A DNA stretch of 19,139 nt from assembly GCA_965372135.1 (NCBI GenBank), contig CBDVBD010000055.1, positions 1-19,139 of the forward strand, written 5' to 3'. The notes beneath the pieces were generated by a model, which made no database searches, had not been told where the DNA came from, and saw only the letters and a program-made list of their open reading frames with translations. Source of the DNA: CBDVBD01 sp965372135. GTDB taxonomy: Bacteria > Electryoneota > RPQS01 > CBDVBD01. Position 1 is the stretch's first letter. Every line of letters starts with the position of its first letter. This document shows positions 6,914 through 13,855 of this stretch, in pieces. The translations under genes and the position numbers were made by a program.

Positions 6914-9799
6914 TTATCTCAGCAGCACCAGCTTTTGGATTTGGGTAAAACTGTTAGCCTGCCCCATCGGGCTCCTTGCGGACATCCGGCAGAAGTAGAT
7001 GCCGGATGGGACGTCGGTTGCGTTCCAGGTGATGGTGTGGTGTCCGGGCTGCTGGATTCCATTAAAGAGAGTGACTACTTTCTGTCCTAAGATATTATAT
7101 ACGTTTAAGGTAATCTTTGATTTAACTGGAACTATATAATTTATTTTAGTTGATGGATTAAAGGGATTTGGATAAGGTTGATACAGTATAAATTGGTTTG
7201 GGATATTTAAGTTGGGCTCGATTTCTACAGGTGTTTCACTGGCAATCCGAACCAACCAAATGTCATAACCACCGGCGCCGTAGGACCATGTATCTCCTAC
7301 AATGATACATCCCCCATCGCTGGTTTCCTGAATGCAATAGCCTTTATCTGTATTACTTCCCCCAATGGCGCGTTTCCACTTTTGGATGCCATTGGCGTCG
7401 GTCTTGATCACCCAGACATCAGCAGAGCCGGCACCGTAAGAAAAAGTATGACCGGTAATGATATATCCACCATCAGAGGTCTGTTGAACGCAATAGCCTT
7501 CATCTAGATCGCTTCCCCCGATGATGCGGTTCCACTCTTGAATGCCCGATGCGTCAGTTTTGATTAACCACACATCCGATCTTTCAGCACCGGAGGATTC
7601 AGTGTATCCGGTAATAACATACCCCCCATCAGTGGTCTGTACAACGCACCGACCCATGTCTTCACTGGTTCCTCCAAAGGTCCTGTTCCACATCTGGTTG
7701 CCGAGGGCATCGGTTTTGACTAACCAGACATCTTCAGTACCAGCTCCAAAGGACTCAGTGTGCCCCGCAATGATATATCCTCCATCAGCGGCTTGTTGAA
7801 CGCAGTAGCCTTTATCCGTTGCGATTCCGCCAAAGGACCGATTCCATTGCTCGACGCCTAAAGAATCGGTTTTAACCAACCAGACATCGTAATAGCCGGC
7901 GCCATAGGAAGCAGTATATCCCACGACGACATATCCTCCGTCGTTGGTCTGCTGGACAGAGTAAGCCAGATCCCTAGAACTTCCCCCAAAGGTATGATTC
8001 CACTGTTCGATGCCTTGTGAATCGGTTTTAATCAACCAGAAATCGTAATCGGGAAAATATCCAGTATATCCTGCGATAACATATCCCCCATCGGTAGTCT
8101 GTTGCACGCTGTTGCCCCCTTCTTCTACTAATTCATGCCCGAAAGTGCGGCTCCATTGTTCGCTGCCAGCAGAATTGGTCTTGATCAAACAAATGTCAGG
8201 ATCAAGGGTACTCACGGAAGGAATACTTCCTGTAATGATATATCCATCATCGTTGGTTTGCTGAACGCATTTACCCTCTTCCCAGTCTGAACTCCCGAAC
8301 GTTCTTGTCCATAAGGTGTCGGGTGGTGTAGTTAAGAGATTTAAAGCGGCATGCACTGTATCAGGACTGCCCTGTACGCCGGGCGCCGATACAATAATAT
8401 CCCCTTCATAGGATCCCCACACCAAGCCCGAAATATCGACGGAGACGGTTTCCGCAACAGTGGGCGGCACCGGACCGCCACTCATTGGTGATACAGACAA
8501 CCAGCTCATGCTCTCTGAAATAGTATAATTGAAGGTACCAGTACCAAGATTGGCTATGTGGAAGGTTTGATTTGCTGGATTGTTTCCACCTTCCTCTGCT
8601 TCATAAATTAGGTTAGCAGGATATCCGGAGAGATATGGATCAGAAAATCCGTCGAGACGAATCAACCAGAAATCCTTATTGCCAGCGCCGTAGGATTCAG
8701 TATATCCCGCAATGATATATCCCCCATCGGTAGTCTGCTGGGCACTGCATCCGTTATCATAGTCACTTCCGCCAACGGTGCGGCTCCACTGTTCGTTACC
8801 ATTGGCATCGGTCTTGACCACCCATACGTCATGGCTGCCCGCGCCAAAGGAGTCGGTATAACCTGCGATAATCAATCCGTGATCAAAGGTTTCATTCACG
8901 GAATAAGCACGCTCAGTTCCGGTGCCGCCATAGGATTGTGACCACAACGTGTTACCGGCACTATCGGTTTTCACCACGTACATATCCATATCACTCGCAC
9001 CGAAGGATTGTTCTTCTCCTACCAGGATAAATCCTCCATCGAAGGTTTGGATGGTCCGGAATCCCCAATCGTTGCCAGTGCCACCAAACGTGCGTGTCCA
9101 CAGCGTATCCCCATTCGCATCTGTTCTAATAAGATACATATCCTTCCATCCTGCCCCAAAAGATTGAGTTACTCCTCCCATAATGAAGCCACCGTCATCG
9201 GTTTCCTGAATCGAATACAATCCATCGGTCTCAGTTCCACCATATTGACGGCTCCATAACTGATTACCATTTTGGTCTGTTCGGATCAGATAGCCATAAC
9301 AATAACTCCCAGTGGAACTAATATGACCAACAATTGCGAAGCCGCCATCAGAGGTTTCAATAATATGTTTTGCCCATTCAGCGTGCTGACCTCCATAAGA
9401 TCTGCTCCAGATCGGTTCCCCGATGCTGTCGGTTTTCACCACGTAGAAATCTGTACCACCTGCAGAGAAGGATCTGGTGGCGCCGACAACGACATATCCT
9501 CCATCTGAGGTTTCCTGTGCTGCTTGGCAATCTTCGTAACTGCTACCACCGTAGGTTTGTGACCACTCTAAATTGCCGATACTGTCAGTTTTTACCAGCC
9601 AGTAATCTCCTTGACCTTGACCGTAGGAGTTTGTGTTTCCAGCAATGATATATCCGCCGTCGGTGGTCTGTTGAACGCTGCTGCCAATATCAGAGCTGTC
9701 TCCCCCGAAAGTTCTAGTCCATAGGGTGTCGGGGGGTTGGGGGAATGCGGTGGTTGCTGCCAGCAGTAGTGCAATAGAACATAGTAATGCCGTTTTCAT
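6914..9799 (-). CDS. Exported double seven-repeat propeller protein with central BACON/Ig-like domain and T9SS sorting domain
   Basis: Large secreted or surface protein, probably for binding or adhesion. ATG 9797-9799 has GGGAGT 4 nt upstream. The product is 961 residues. Residues 1-20 form a signal peptide (ALLCSIALLLAATTAFPQ). From about residue 26 there are seven repeats of about 52 residues (LWTRTFGG ... DGGYIIAG ... TDSIGN). Residues about 390-490 form an Ig-like domain with SWLSVSPMSGG and YEGDIIVSAPG, resembling BACON domains. A second set of seven repeats follows, ending near residue 850, then the sorting domain (about 870-961: YPNPFNPSTKINY, VYNILGQKV, VPSGIYFCRM, QKLVLLR). Both arrays begin with PPDTLWTRTFG, and the DNA is similar there too (near 8300-8330 and 9710-9740), so one array probably arose by internal duplication. 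Flanked by repeat-filled gaps of 194 and 711 bp. Confidence 0.9.
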   Translation of the reverse strand: MKTALLCSIALLLAATTAFPQPPDTLWTRTFGGDSSDIGSSVQQTTDGGYIIAGNTNSYGQGQGDYWLVKTDSIGNLEWSQTYGGSSYEDCQAAQETSDGGYVVVGATRSFSAGGTDFYVVKTDSIGEPIWSRSYGGQHAEWAKHIIETSDGGFAIVGHISSTGSYCYGYLIRTDQNGNQLWSRQYGGTETDGLYSIQETDDGGFIMGGVTQSFGAGWKDMYLIRTDANGDTLWTRTFGGTGNDWGFRTIQTFDGGFILVGEEQSFGASDMDMYVVKTDSAGNTLWSQSYGGTGTERAYSVNETFDHGLIIAGYTDSFGAGSHDVWVVKTDANGNEQWSRTVGGSDYDNGCSAQQTTDGGYIIAGYTESYGAGNKDFWLIRLDGFSDPYLSGYPANLIYEAEEGGNNPANQTFHIANLGTGTFNYTISESMSWLSVSPMSGGPVPPTVAETVSVDISGLVWGSYEGDIIVSAPGVQGSPDTVHAALNLLTTPPDTLWTRTFGSSDWEEGKCVQQTNDDGYIITGSIPSVSTLDPDICLIKTNSAGSEQWSRTFGHELVEEGGNSVQQTTDGGYVIAGYTGYFPDYDFWLIKTDSQGIEQWNHTFGGSSRDLAYSVQQTNDGGYVVVGYTASYGAGYYDVWLVKTDSLGVEQWNRSFGGIATDKGYCVQQAADGGYIIAGHTESFGAGTEDVWLVKTDALGNQMWNRTFGGTSEDMGRCVVQTTDGGYVITGYTESSGAERSDVWLIKTDASGIQEWNRIIGGSDLDEGYCVQQTSDGGYIITGHTFSYGAGSADVWVIKTDANGIQKWKRAIGGSNTDKGYCIQETSDGGCIIVGDTWSYGAGGYDIWLVRIASETPVEIEPNLNIPNQFILYQPYPNPFNPSTKINYIVPVKSKITLNVYNILGQKVVTLFNGIQQPGHHTITWNATDVPSGIYFCRMSARSPMGQANSFTQIQKLVLLR

Positions 9800-9825
9800 A
9801 ATGACTCCCTTGAAGTTAAATTCTA

Positions 9826-9912
9826 AGCACGAAATCTTAAATTCGAAACAATGACAGAAATTCTAATTTCAAAGCATGAAACACGAAACAAGTTTTATGT
9901 TCGAAATCCGAC
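9826..9912. repeat. Degenerate GAAATTCGAAACA-type AT-rich repeat, copy 1
   Basis: Successive variants of AGCACGAAATCTTAAATTCG, AAACAATGACAGAAATTC and AAGCATGAAACACGAAACAA resemble the stretch 10349-10412 (ATTCGAAGCACCAAATCCG, AAATTCGAAACAAATTC). It lies directly upstream of the 961-residue gene and may include its promoter, but I see no convincing -35/-10 pair. No gene is seen. Confidence 0.6.
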
Positions 9913-9966
9913 CATTAAATGACAGGCTAATCGGGAAAAGCACTGAAACATCGAAAGATTCAGGTA

Positions 9967-10028
9967 AACCGCTGAAGCGGTTGTGATAATTATTATTGCT
10001 CATTTTGACACCACAATGAATTGTGGTG
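9967..10028. repeat. Two perfect stem-loops with identical TGAA loops
   Basis: AACCGC-TGAA-GCGGTT (9967-9982) and CACCACAA-TGAA-TTGTGGTG (10009-10028) have unrelated arm sequences but the same tetraloop, within 62 bp. They lie in the 711-bp gap between the DUF362 gene and the 961-residue gene. Confidence 0.65.
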
Positions 10029-10113
10029 CTGTCTCAAGAATGGTTGAACAAGATATTCGATAGCACCAAAACACTGGAACTTTGAGATTGTTGTTTAGAC
10101 CACTGGAGGGCAG

Positions 10114-10238
10114 GCTAAAGCCGCCCCTACGCGTCGGATTCGTTGAATCCGACAGAAGAACTGGGTCCCCTTAAGGGGATGACAGAAAAGAAAGTGGGAT
10201 GACAATTTATTGTCAGGATCACAGGAATCCTGACCTAC
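10114..10238. repeat. Long compound repeat R1, copy B
   Basis: Homologous to 6761-6910. It carries GTCGGATTC-GTT-GAATCCGAC (perfect 9-bp stem, about 10132-10152), TCCCCTTAAGGGGA (10166-10179) without the insert seen in copy A, and the terminal block TCAGGATCACAGGAATCCTGA. The first stem in copy A has one mismatch. There is no coding potential beyond short chance frames. Confidence 0.85.
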
Positions 10239-10260
10239 ACCTACATACAGAACTCGACCT

Positions 10261-10348
10261 ATCCGCCGGTAGGCGGACTTCCAGGTGTAAACACCTGTCA
10301 GCACAATGAGATTGCCACATCAGCCGTCCGGCTGATTCGCAATGACGG
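10261..10348. repeat. Module M1, copy 2 (inverted relative to copy 1)
   Basis: Reverse-complement match to 829-920 with the same order of blocks: TCCGCC-GGTA-GGCGGA (10262-10277), CCAGGTGTAAACACCTG, ACAATGAGATTGCCACA, TCAGCC-GTCC-GGCTGA (10320-10335) and TCGCAATGACGG. The stem at 10320-10335 replaces TCCCGC/GCGGGA of copy 1, changed on both arms so that pairing is kept. Confidence 0.85.
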
Positions 10349-10412
10349 ATTAGGAATAAATTCGAAGCACCAAATCCGAAATTCGAAACAAATTCAAATA
10401 TCAAAATACAAA
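10349..10412. repeat. Degenerate GAAATTCGAAACA-type AT-rich repeat, copy 2
   Basis: AATTCGAAGCACCAAATCCG followed by AAATTCGAAACAAATTC resembles 9826-9912. It sits between two M1 copies. Nothing else is recognised in it. Confidence 0.6.
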
Positions 10413-10422
10413 AGTTAACCTT

Positions 10423-10480
10423 CCCGCCAGTGGGCGGATCCGGCAGATGCCGGACTTCCAGGTGTAAGCACCTGTCAGCA
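10423..10480. repeat. Module M1, partial copy 3 with two adjacent mini-palindromes
   Basis: CCCGCC-AGTG-GGCGGA (10423-10438, one mismatched outer pair) abuts TCCGGC-AGAT-GCCGGA (10439-10454), followed by CTTCCAGGTG and CACCTGTCAGCA as in copies 1 and 2. It lies about 30 bp downstream of the DUF362 stop in the direction of transcription. Confidence 0.8.
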
Positions 10481-10510
10481 TTATTATTATGGATGCAATA
10501 AGCTGCGGAT

Positions 10511-11662
10511 TCATCGGATCATCATTCGTGCCATCAGGCTGCGGTCCATTACGACGGCGTTTTCGGGGCAGACCTCGCTGCAACAGTAACATTGGATACA
10601 ATTTTTCTTTTCTATCACTGCCGAATTGCGATTTAGAGTAATGCATTGCACCGGGCAGGTTTCTATGCAAATTTGGCAACTGGTGCAGGTTTTTGCATCA
10701 ATTCGGGGTTGGATCCATACCAATCCTGCGATTAATCGTGAGATGCTTTCCGGGATGCGGTTGACGATATGGGCGTCGGGCAGCCGGAAATCCGGAAGGG
10801 GTAAATCGCTCCATTCAGCACCCTTAAGGGTTATATTTTCGGGATTTACCACTCCAACATTGCGTTCACCGGCAATGCGGGTTACCGGTATTTGATTGGG
10901 CGCCAGCCCCATCATCACCCCGGCGACCACGTCCAAAGCCACCGCATCGAAGGATGCAAGAATTACACCCACGTTTCTCAAGGGAGCGCCGGCGGGACCG
11001 TTGCCCTCCATGCCGATGACCGCATCCATGATGTTCAATCTGGGCGGTGCGATCTGGTATACGTCCACCACGGCTTGGGAAAAGCTGTCCGGCTTCGGGA
11101 ACTGGCGGTGCAGGTCGGATTTGCGGAATCCGGGCAGGATGCCGAACAAGTTCTTCACGGCGCCGGTCATGACGGTGAGGTTGTGAGTTTTGAATTTGGG
11201 CAGGTTGATGATGGCGTCGCATTCCACTACCGGTCGGGATACGTAGTATTGTTGGTCACGAATGGTTTTTTCGACCGCGGTGTTTCCTTCGAAGGATACT
11301 AAGTCAATACCATGTTTCTTCGCCACTTCCGAATAGCCGGTCTTCTGCCAATGGCTTTGCACGCCCCGATGGGCGTTGGCGGGGCTGTCGCCGATAGTGA
11401 TGTTGGCGCCTACCTCTTTCAGCCTGGTGATGACGGCATCCAGTATGGCGGGATGGGTGGTGACGCCTTCCTCGGGTTTTCGATCGGACAGCATATTCGG
11501 TTTTGCCAGCAAGTGCTGTCCGGTGGCGGCACATTGCTCCCATCCGCCGATGTGCTCTACCGCCTGGTCTACTGCCCGTTGTACGTTTTCAGGATTGTAG
11601 TCGGGGCAGGGGGTTATGGCTACAATGGGGTGATTGTTGTTATTTGCGGTATTTTGACTCAT
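10511..11662 (-). CDS. DUF362 family protein with C-terminal two-cluster ferredoxin domain
   Basis: Iron-sulfur protein, probably cytoplasmic and redox-active; the reaction is unknown. I prefer ATG 11660-11662 (383 residues). An in-frame GTG at 11684-11686 lies inside a palindromic repeat and would add eight residues (MILTKYFN); neither start has a strong ribosome site. The DUF362 part (about 12-310) has HPIVAITPCPDYN, LLAKPNML, VTTHPAILDAVI, GDSPANAHRG, CDAIINLPKFKTH, MTGAVKNLFGILPGF and FDAVALDVV. Then C326-x2-C329-x2-C332-x3-C336-P and C355-x2-C358-x2-C361-x3-C365-P give two [4Fe-4S] sites. It is last in a run with obg and dprA, with a 45-bp gap to dprA, so co-transcription is plausible but a shared pathway is not implied. 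Confidence 0.9.
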   Translation of the reverse strand: MSQNTANNNNHPIVAITPCPDYNPENVQRAVDQAVEHIGGWEQCAATGQHLLAKPNMLSDRKPEEGVTTHPAILDAVITRLKEVGANITIGDSPANAHRGVQSHWQKTGYSEVAKKHGIDLVSFEGNTAVEKTIRDQQYYVSRPVVECDAIINLPKFKTHNLTVMTGAVKNLFGILPGFRKSDLHRQFPKPDSFSQAVVDVYQIAPPRLNIMDAVIGMEGNGPAGAPLRNVGVILASFDAVALDVVAGVMMGLAPNQIPVTRIAGERNVGVVNPENITLKGAEWSDLPLPDFRLPDAHIVNRIPESISRLIAGLVWIQPRIDAKTCTSCQICIETCPVQCITLNRNSAVIEKKNCIQCYCCSEVCPENAVVMDRSLMARMMIR

Positions 11663-11675
11663 GTTGAAGTATTTC

Positions 11676-11702
11676 GTCAGGATCACAGGGATCCTGACCT
11701 AC
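11676..11702. repeat. Terminal palindrome of repeat R1 between dprA and the DUF362 gene
   Basis: GTCAGGATC-ACAGG-GATCCTGACC contains the same perfect 8-bp inverted repeat as copy A of R1 and ends with the same CTAC. On the minus strand it begins 5 nt after the dprA stop. It forms a stem-loop inside a 45-bp operon gap and contributes an alternative GTG start for the next gene. Confidence 0.8.
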
Positions 11703-11707
11703 AAGAT

Positions 11708-12808
11708 TTAGATTTTATCGCGGACGAAGTGTTTGCCGGGGAGTTGGCGGATGATGCCGCGTAACTCCATTCCCAACAACTGTCCCAACAGATCGTGAGT
11801 GGCAACCTCCATTTTCCGGGCTAATTCATCGATATGCACCGGTTCCGCCGACAGGTGTTCCCAGATAACTTTTTCCTCTTTGGACAAGTCGGGAGTGGGG
11901 CTGGATTTGGCGTCCTTTGATTTTTCTTTAGATGCCCGGTGCCAGCCCAGGATTTTCAGGATATCCTCCGCCGATTCTACCAACGCCGCCTGCCCGTTTT
12001 TTATCAACCGATTTGTGCCCTTGCTGTTGTGGCTGGTAATCAATCCGGGCACGGCGAATACTTCACGGTTTTGATCCAAGGATTGAGCTGCAGTCAATAA
12101 TGCTCCTGATTTCAGCGGTGCTTCCACGATCAACGTTCCACGCGCCAAGCCGCTGATTACCCGGTTTCTGCGGGGGAAATTCTCGCGGGCAGGGCGGGTA
12201 CCGGGCGGGAATTCGGTCAACACGGCACCGTTGTCGATGATTTGTTCCATTAGGGATTTATGGGTCTCGGGATAGATGACATCGATGCCGGAACCCAACA
12301 CGGCGATAGTGCGTCCACCAGCTTCCAGTGCGGCTTTATGGGCTTCCCCATCGATTCCCAACGCCATGCCGGATACGATAGTAGCACCCATTGCCGCCAG
12401 TTCACCGGCGATGGTTTTGGTAGCGACTTTTCCATAAGCCGATGGGGCTCGAGTACCCACCACGGCAATAGCGGCTTCATCCCGGGGCTGCAGTTCGCCA
12501 CGGATAAACAGGTACAACGGCGGGTCGTATATGCTCTTGAGGATATCGGGATATTCCGAATCCCAGTAGGTGATAAGTCGGGCACCGACGTTTTCGGCGG
12601 TGTGCAGGTGCGCACGTGCCAGTTCGGTGTCCGGGGGGGATTTCACCGCAAGGGCAACTCGTTCGTGGATACCCTTGACTTGGGTCAATTGGGACACCGA
12701 CGCCGATAGGACACGATCGGGATCGCCGAAATAATCAATCAATGCCCGGAGGCGGCTTAAACCCACCCCGGGCACTGAAGCTAATGTCAGAAGTGATACA
12801 GGATCCAA
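11708..12808 (-). CDS. dprA: DNA-processing protein DprA/Smf
   Basis: Cytoplasmic protein that binds incoming single-stranded DNA and loads RecA during natural transformation; also present in non-competent bacteria. Of 366 residues, the N-terminus LASVPGVGLSRLRALIDYFGDP is a helix-hairpin-helix-like region. The Rossmann-like core has IAVVGTRAPSAYG, IVSGMALGIDGEAHKAAL, TIAVLGSGIDVIYP, LTEFPPGTRPARENFPRRN and RVISGLARGTLIVEA, then SGALLTAA and REVFAVPG. The last 65 residues (EEKVIWEHLSAEPVHIDELA ... LLGMELRGIIRQLPGKHF) form the winged-helix domain. The start is a TTG at 12806-12808: an in-frame stop lies about 24 nt upstream, there is no ATG nearby, and no clear ribosome site is seen. The gene lies 59 bp after obg. 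With the pilus genes at 18179-19139 it suggests possible competence. Confidence 0.95.
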   Translation of the reverse strand: MDPVSLLTLASVPGVGLSRLRALIDYFGDPDRVLSASVSQLTQVKGIHERVALAVKSPPDTELARAHLHTAENVGARLITYWDSEYPDILKSIYDPPLYLFIRGELQPRDEAAIAVVGTRAPSAYGKVATKTIAGELAAMGATIVSGMALGIDGEAHKAALEAGGRTIAVLGSGIDVIYPETHKSLMEQIIDNGAVLTEFPPGTRPARENFPRRNRVISGLARGTLIVEAPLKSGALLTAAQSLDQNREVFAVPGLITSHNSKGTNRLIKNGQAALVESAEDILKILGWHRASKEKSKDAKSSPTPDLSKEEKVIWEHLSAEPVHIDELARKMEVATHDLLGQLLGMELRGIIRQLPGKHFVRDKI

Positions 12809-12830
12809 GGTGATTACAAGATTTTCATTT

Positions 12831-12872
12831 TATTGTCAGGATCACATCCCGACTATTCGGGACTGATCTACT
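12831..12872. repeat. Repeat R1 end with inserted mini-palindrome, overlapping the obg stop
   Basis: TATTGTCAGGATCACA and GATCTAC match the end block of R1, but the middle is TCCCGA-CTAT-TCGGGA (12847-12862). GATCA (12840-12844) and TGATC (12864-12868) extend the stem. On the minus strand the element's GTAG supplies the TAG stop of obg (12868-12870). Confidence 0.75.
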
Positions 12873-13842
12873 CTTTCAATAGTGGCGATAGGCGTTCCCA
12901 AAGCAGTTTTTTCAGCTGGTCGATGCCATCGGCGGTTGCAGACGATATCATCATTTCGAAATCATCGGGAAGGGGGTCACCGGTTTGGGAATTCAGGTCC
13001 GATTTGGTCAAGATCGAAATAAGGGGGCGCTCCAATAATTCCGGATTGAACTGCTGAAGTTCATCCAACAGCGCCCGTCGTTCCTGGCTGGGATCCGACA
13101 GGGTACAATCCACCAGCAACAAGAGCAACCGTGTGCGTTCGATGTGTTTCAGGAAATCGTGCCCCAAGCCCTTTCCCTGATGGGCGCCCTCGATCAGTCC
13201 GGGAATATCCGCTATTACGGCGGTATTCCAGCCACCGAACCGCATTAGACCCAGGTTTGGGGTTAGGGTGGTGAAGGGATAAGATGCGATTTTGGGCTGG
13301 GCTTCGGTTAATACGGATAACAGAGTTGATTTACCGGCGTTGGGGGCGCCGATCAAGCCGATATCGGCTATCAGCTTCAATTCCAGGCGTATTGTCAGTT
13401 TCTGCCCCTCTGATCCCCGTTCCCATTTCCGGGGGGCTCGATTGGTGGGGGTGGCAAAACGGGCGTTACCACGCCCGCGTTTGCCACCACTTGCCACCAC
13501 AAGTTCTTGATCGGGCTCAACCAGGTCACCCAGGAAATCGCCATTGTCGTCCCGGAACACCATAGTGCCTTCGGGCACGTGGATAATCAGGGGATCGGCG
13601 CTGCGCCCGGTGCGATTGTTTCCTTCGCCGGGAGATCCGTTTTTCGCTTTGTATTCCCGTTTGTAACGGAAATCCAGCAGGGTGCGCAACCCGGGTTTGA
13701 CTTTAATGACTACGTCAGCGCCTCTGCCACCGTCACCGCCGTCCGGTCCACCTTTGGGGACGAATTTTTCCCGCCGGAAGCTTACGGCGCCATTTCCTCC
13801 GTTTCCGGCTCGGACGCGTATAGTGGCGGAGTCAACCAGCAT
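12868..13842 (-). CDS. obg: GTPase Obg/CgtA
   Basis: Essential ribosome-associated GTPase that acts in large-subunit assembly and stress control. The 324 residues comprise the glycine-rich Obg domain (1-158: GNGGNGAVSFRREKFVPKGG, then PDGGDGGRGADV) and the G domain: G1 GAPNAGKST (165-173), G2 TTLTP (191-195), G3 DIPG (212-215), G4 TKSD (279-282) and G5 SSA (300-302). The G4 box normally reads NKxD; T in place of N is known in other GTPases such as Rho. The protein ends after the G domain, so the variable C-terminal OCT domain is absent. ATG 13840-13842 lies 13 bp after the stop of the exported protein at 13856, with only a weak GGA-type ribosome site, so translation may be coupled. It is followed by dprA. 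Confidence 0.96.
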   Translation of the reverse strand: MLVDSATIRVRAGNGGNGAVSFRREKFVPKGGPDGGDGGRGADVVIKVKPGLRTLLDFRYKREYKAKNGSPGEGNNRTGRSADPLIIHVPEGTMVFRDDNGDFLGDLVEPDQELVVASGGKRGRGNARFATPTNRAPRKWERGSEGQKLTIRLELKLIADIGLIGAPNAGKSTLLSVLTEAQPKIASYPFTTLTPNLGLMRFGGWNTAVIADIPGLIEGAHQGKGLGHDFLKHIERTRLLLLLVDCTLSDPSQERRALLDELQQFNPELLERPLISILTKSDLNSQTGDPLPDDFEMMISSATADGIDQLKKLLWERLSPLLKE

Positions 13843-13855
13843 AATCCATGTCCGA

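Noticed and set aside
6761..10238. Insertion sequence or composite transposon bounded by the two R1 copies
   Set aside because: The copies are direct and about 3.3 kb apart, but no transposase lies between or beside them, and R1 ends also occur singly at other genes.
10095..10404. Short minus-strand frames in the 711-bp gap
   Set aside because: They are composed of repeat units R1 and M1; their translations simply read through palindromes.
10892..11302. Plus-strand frame of 136 codons and a minus-strand 118-codon frame at 10866-11222
   Set aside because: Both overlap the DUF362 gene in other frames, and the DUF362 reading has its full set of motifs and cluster cysteines.
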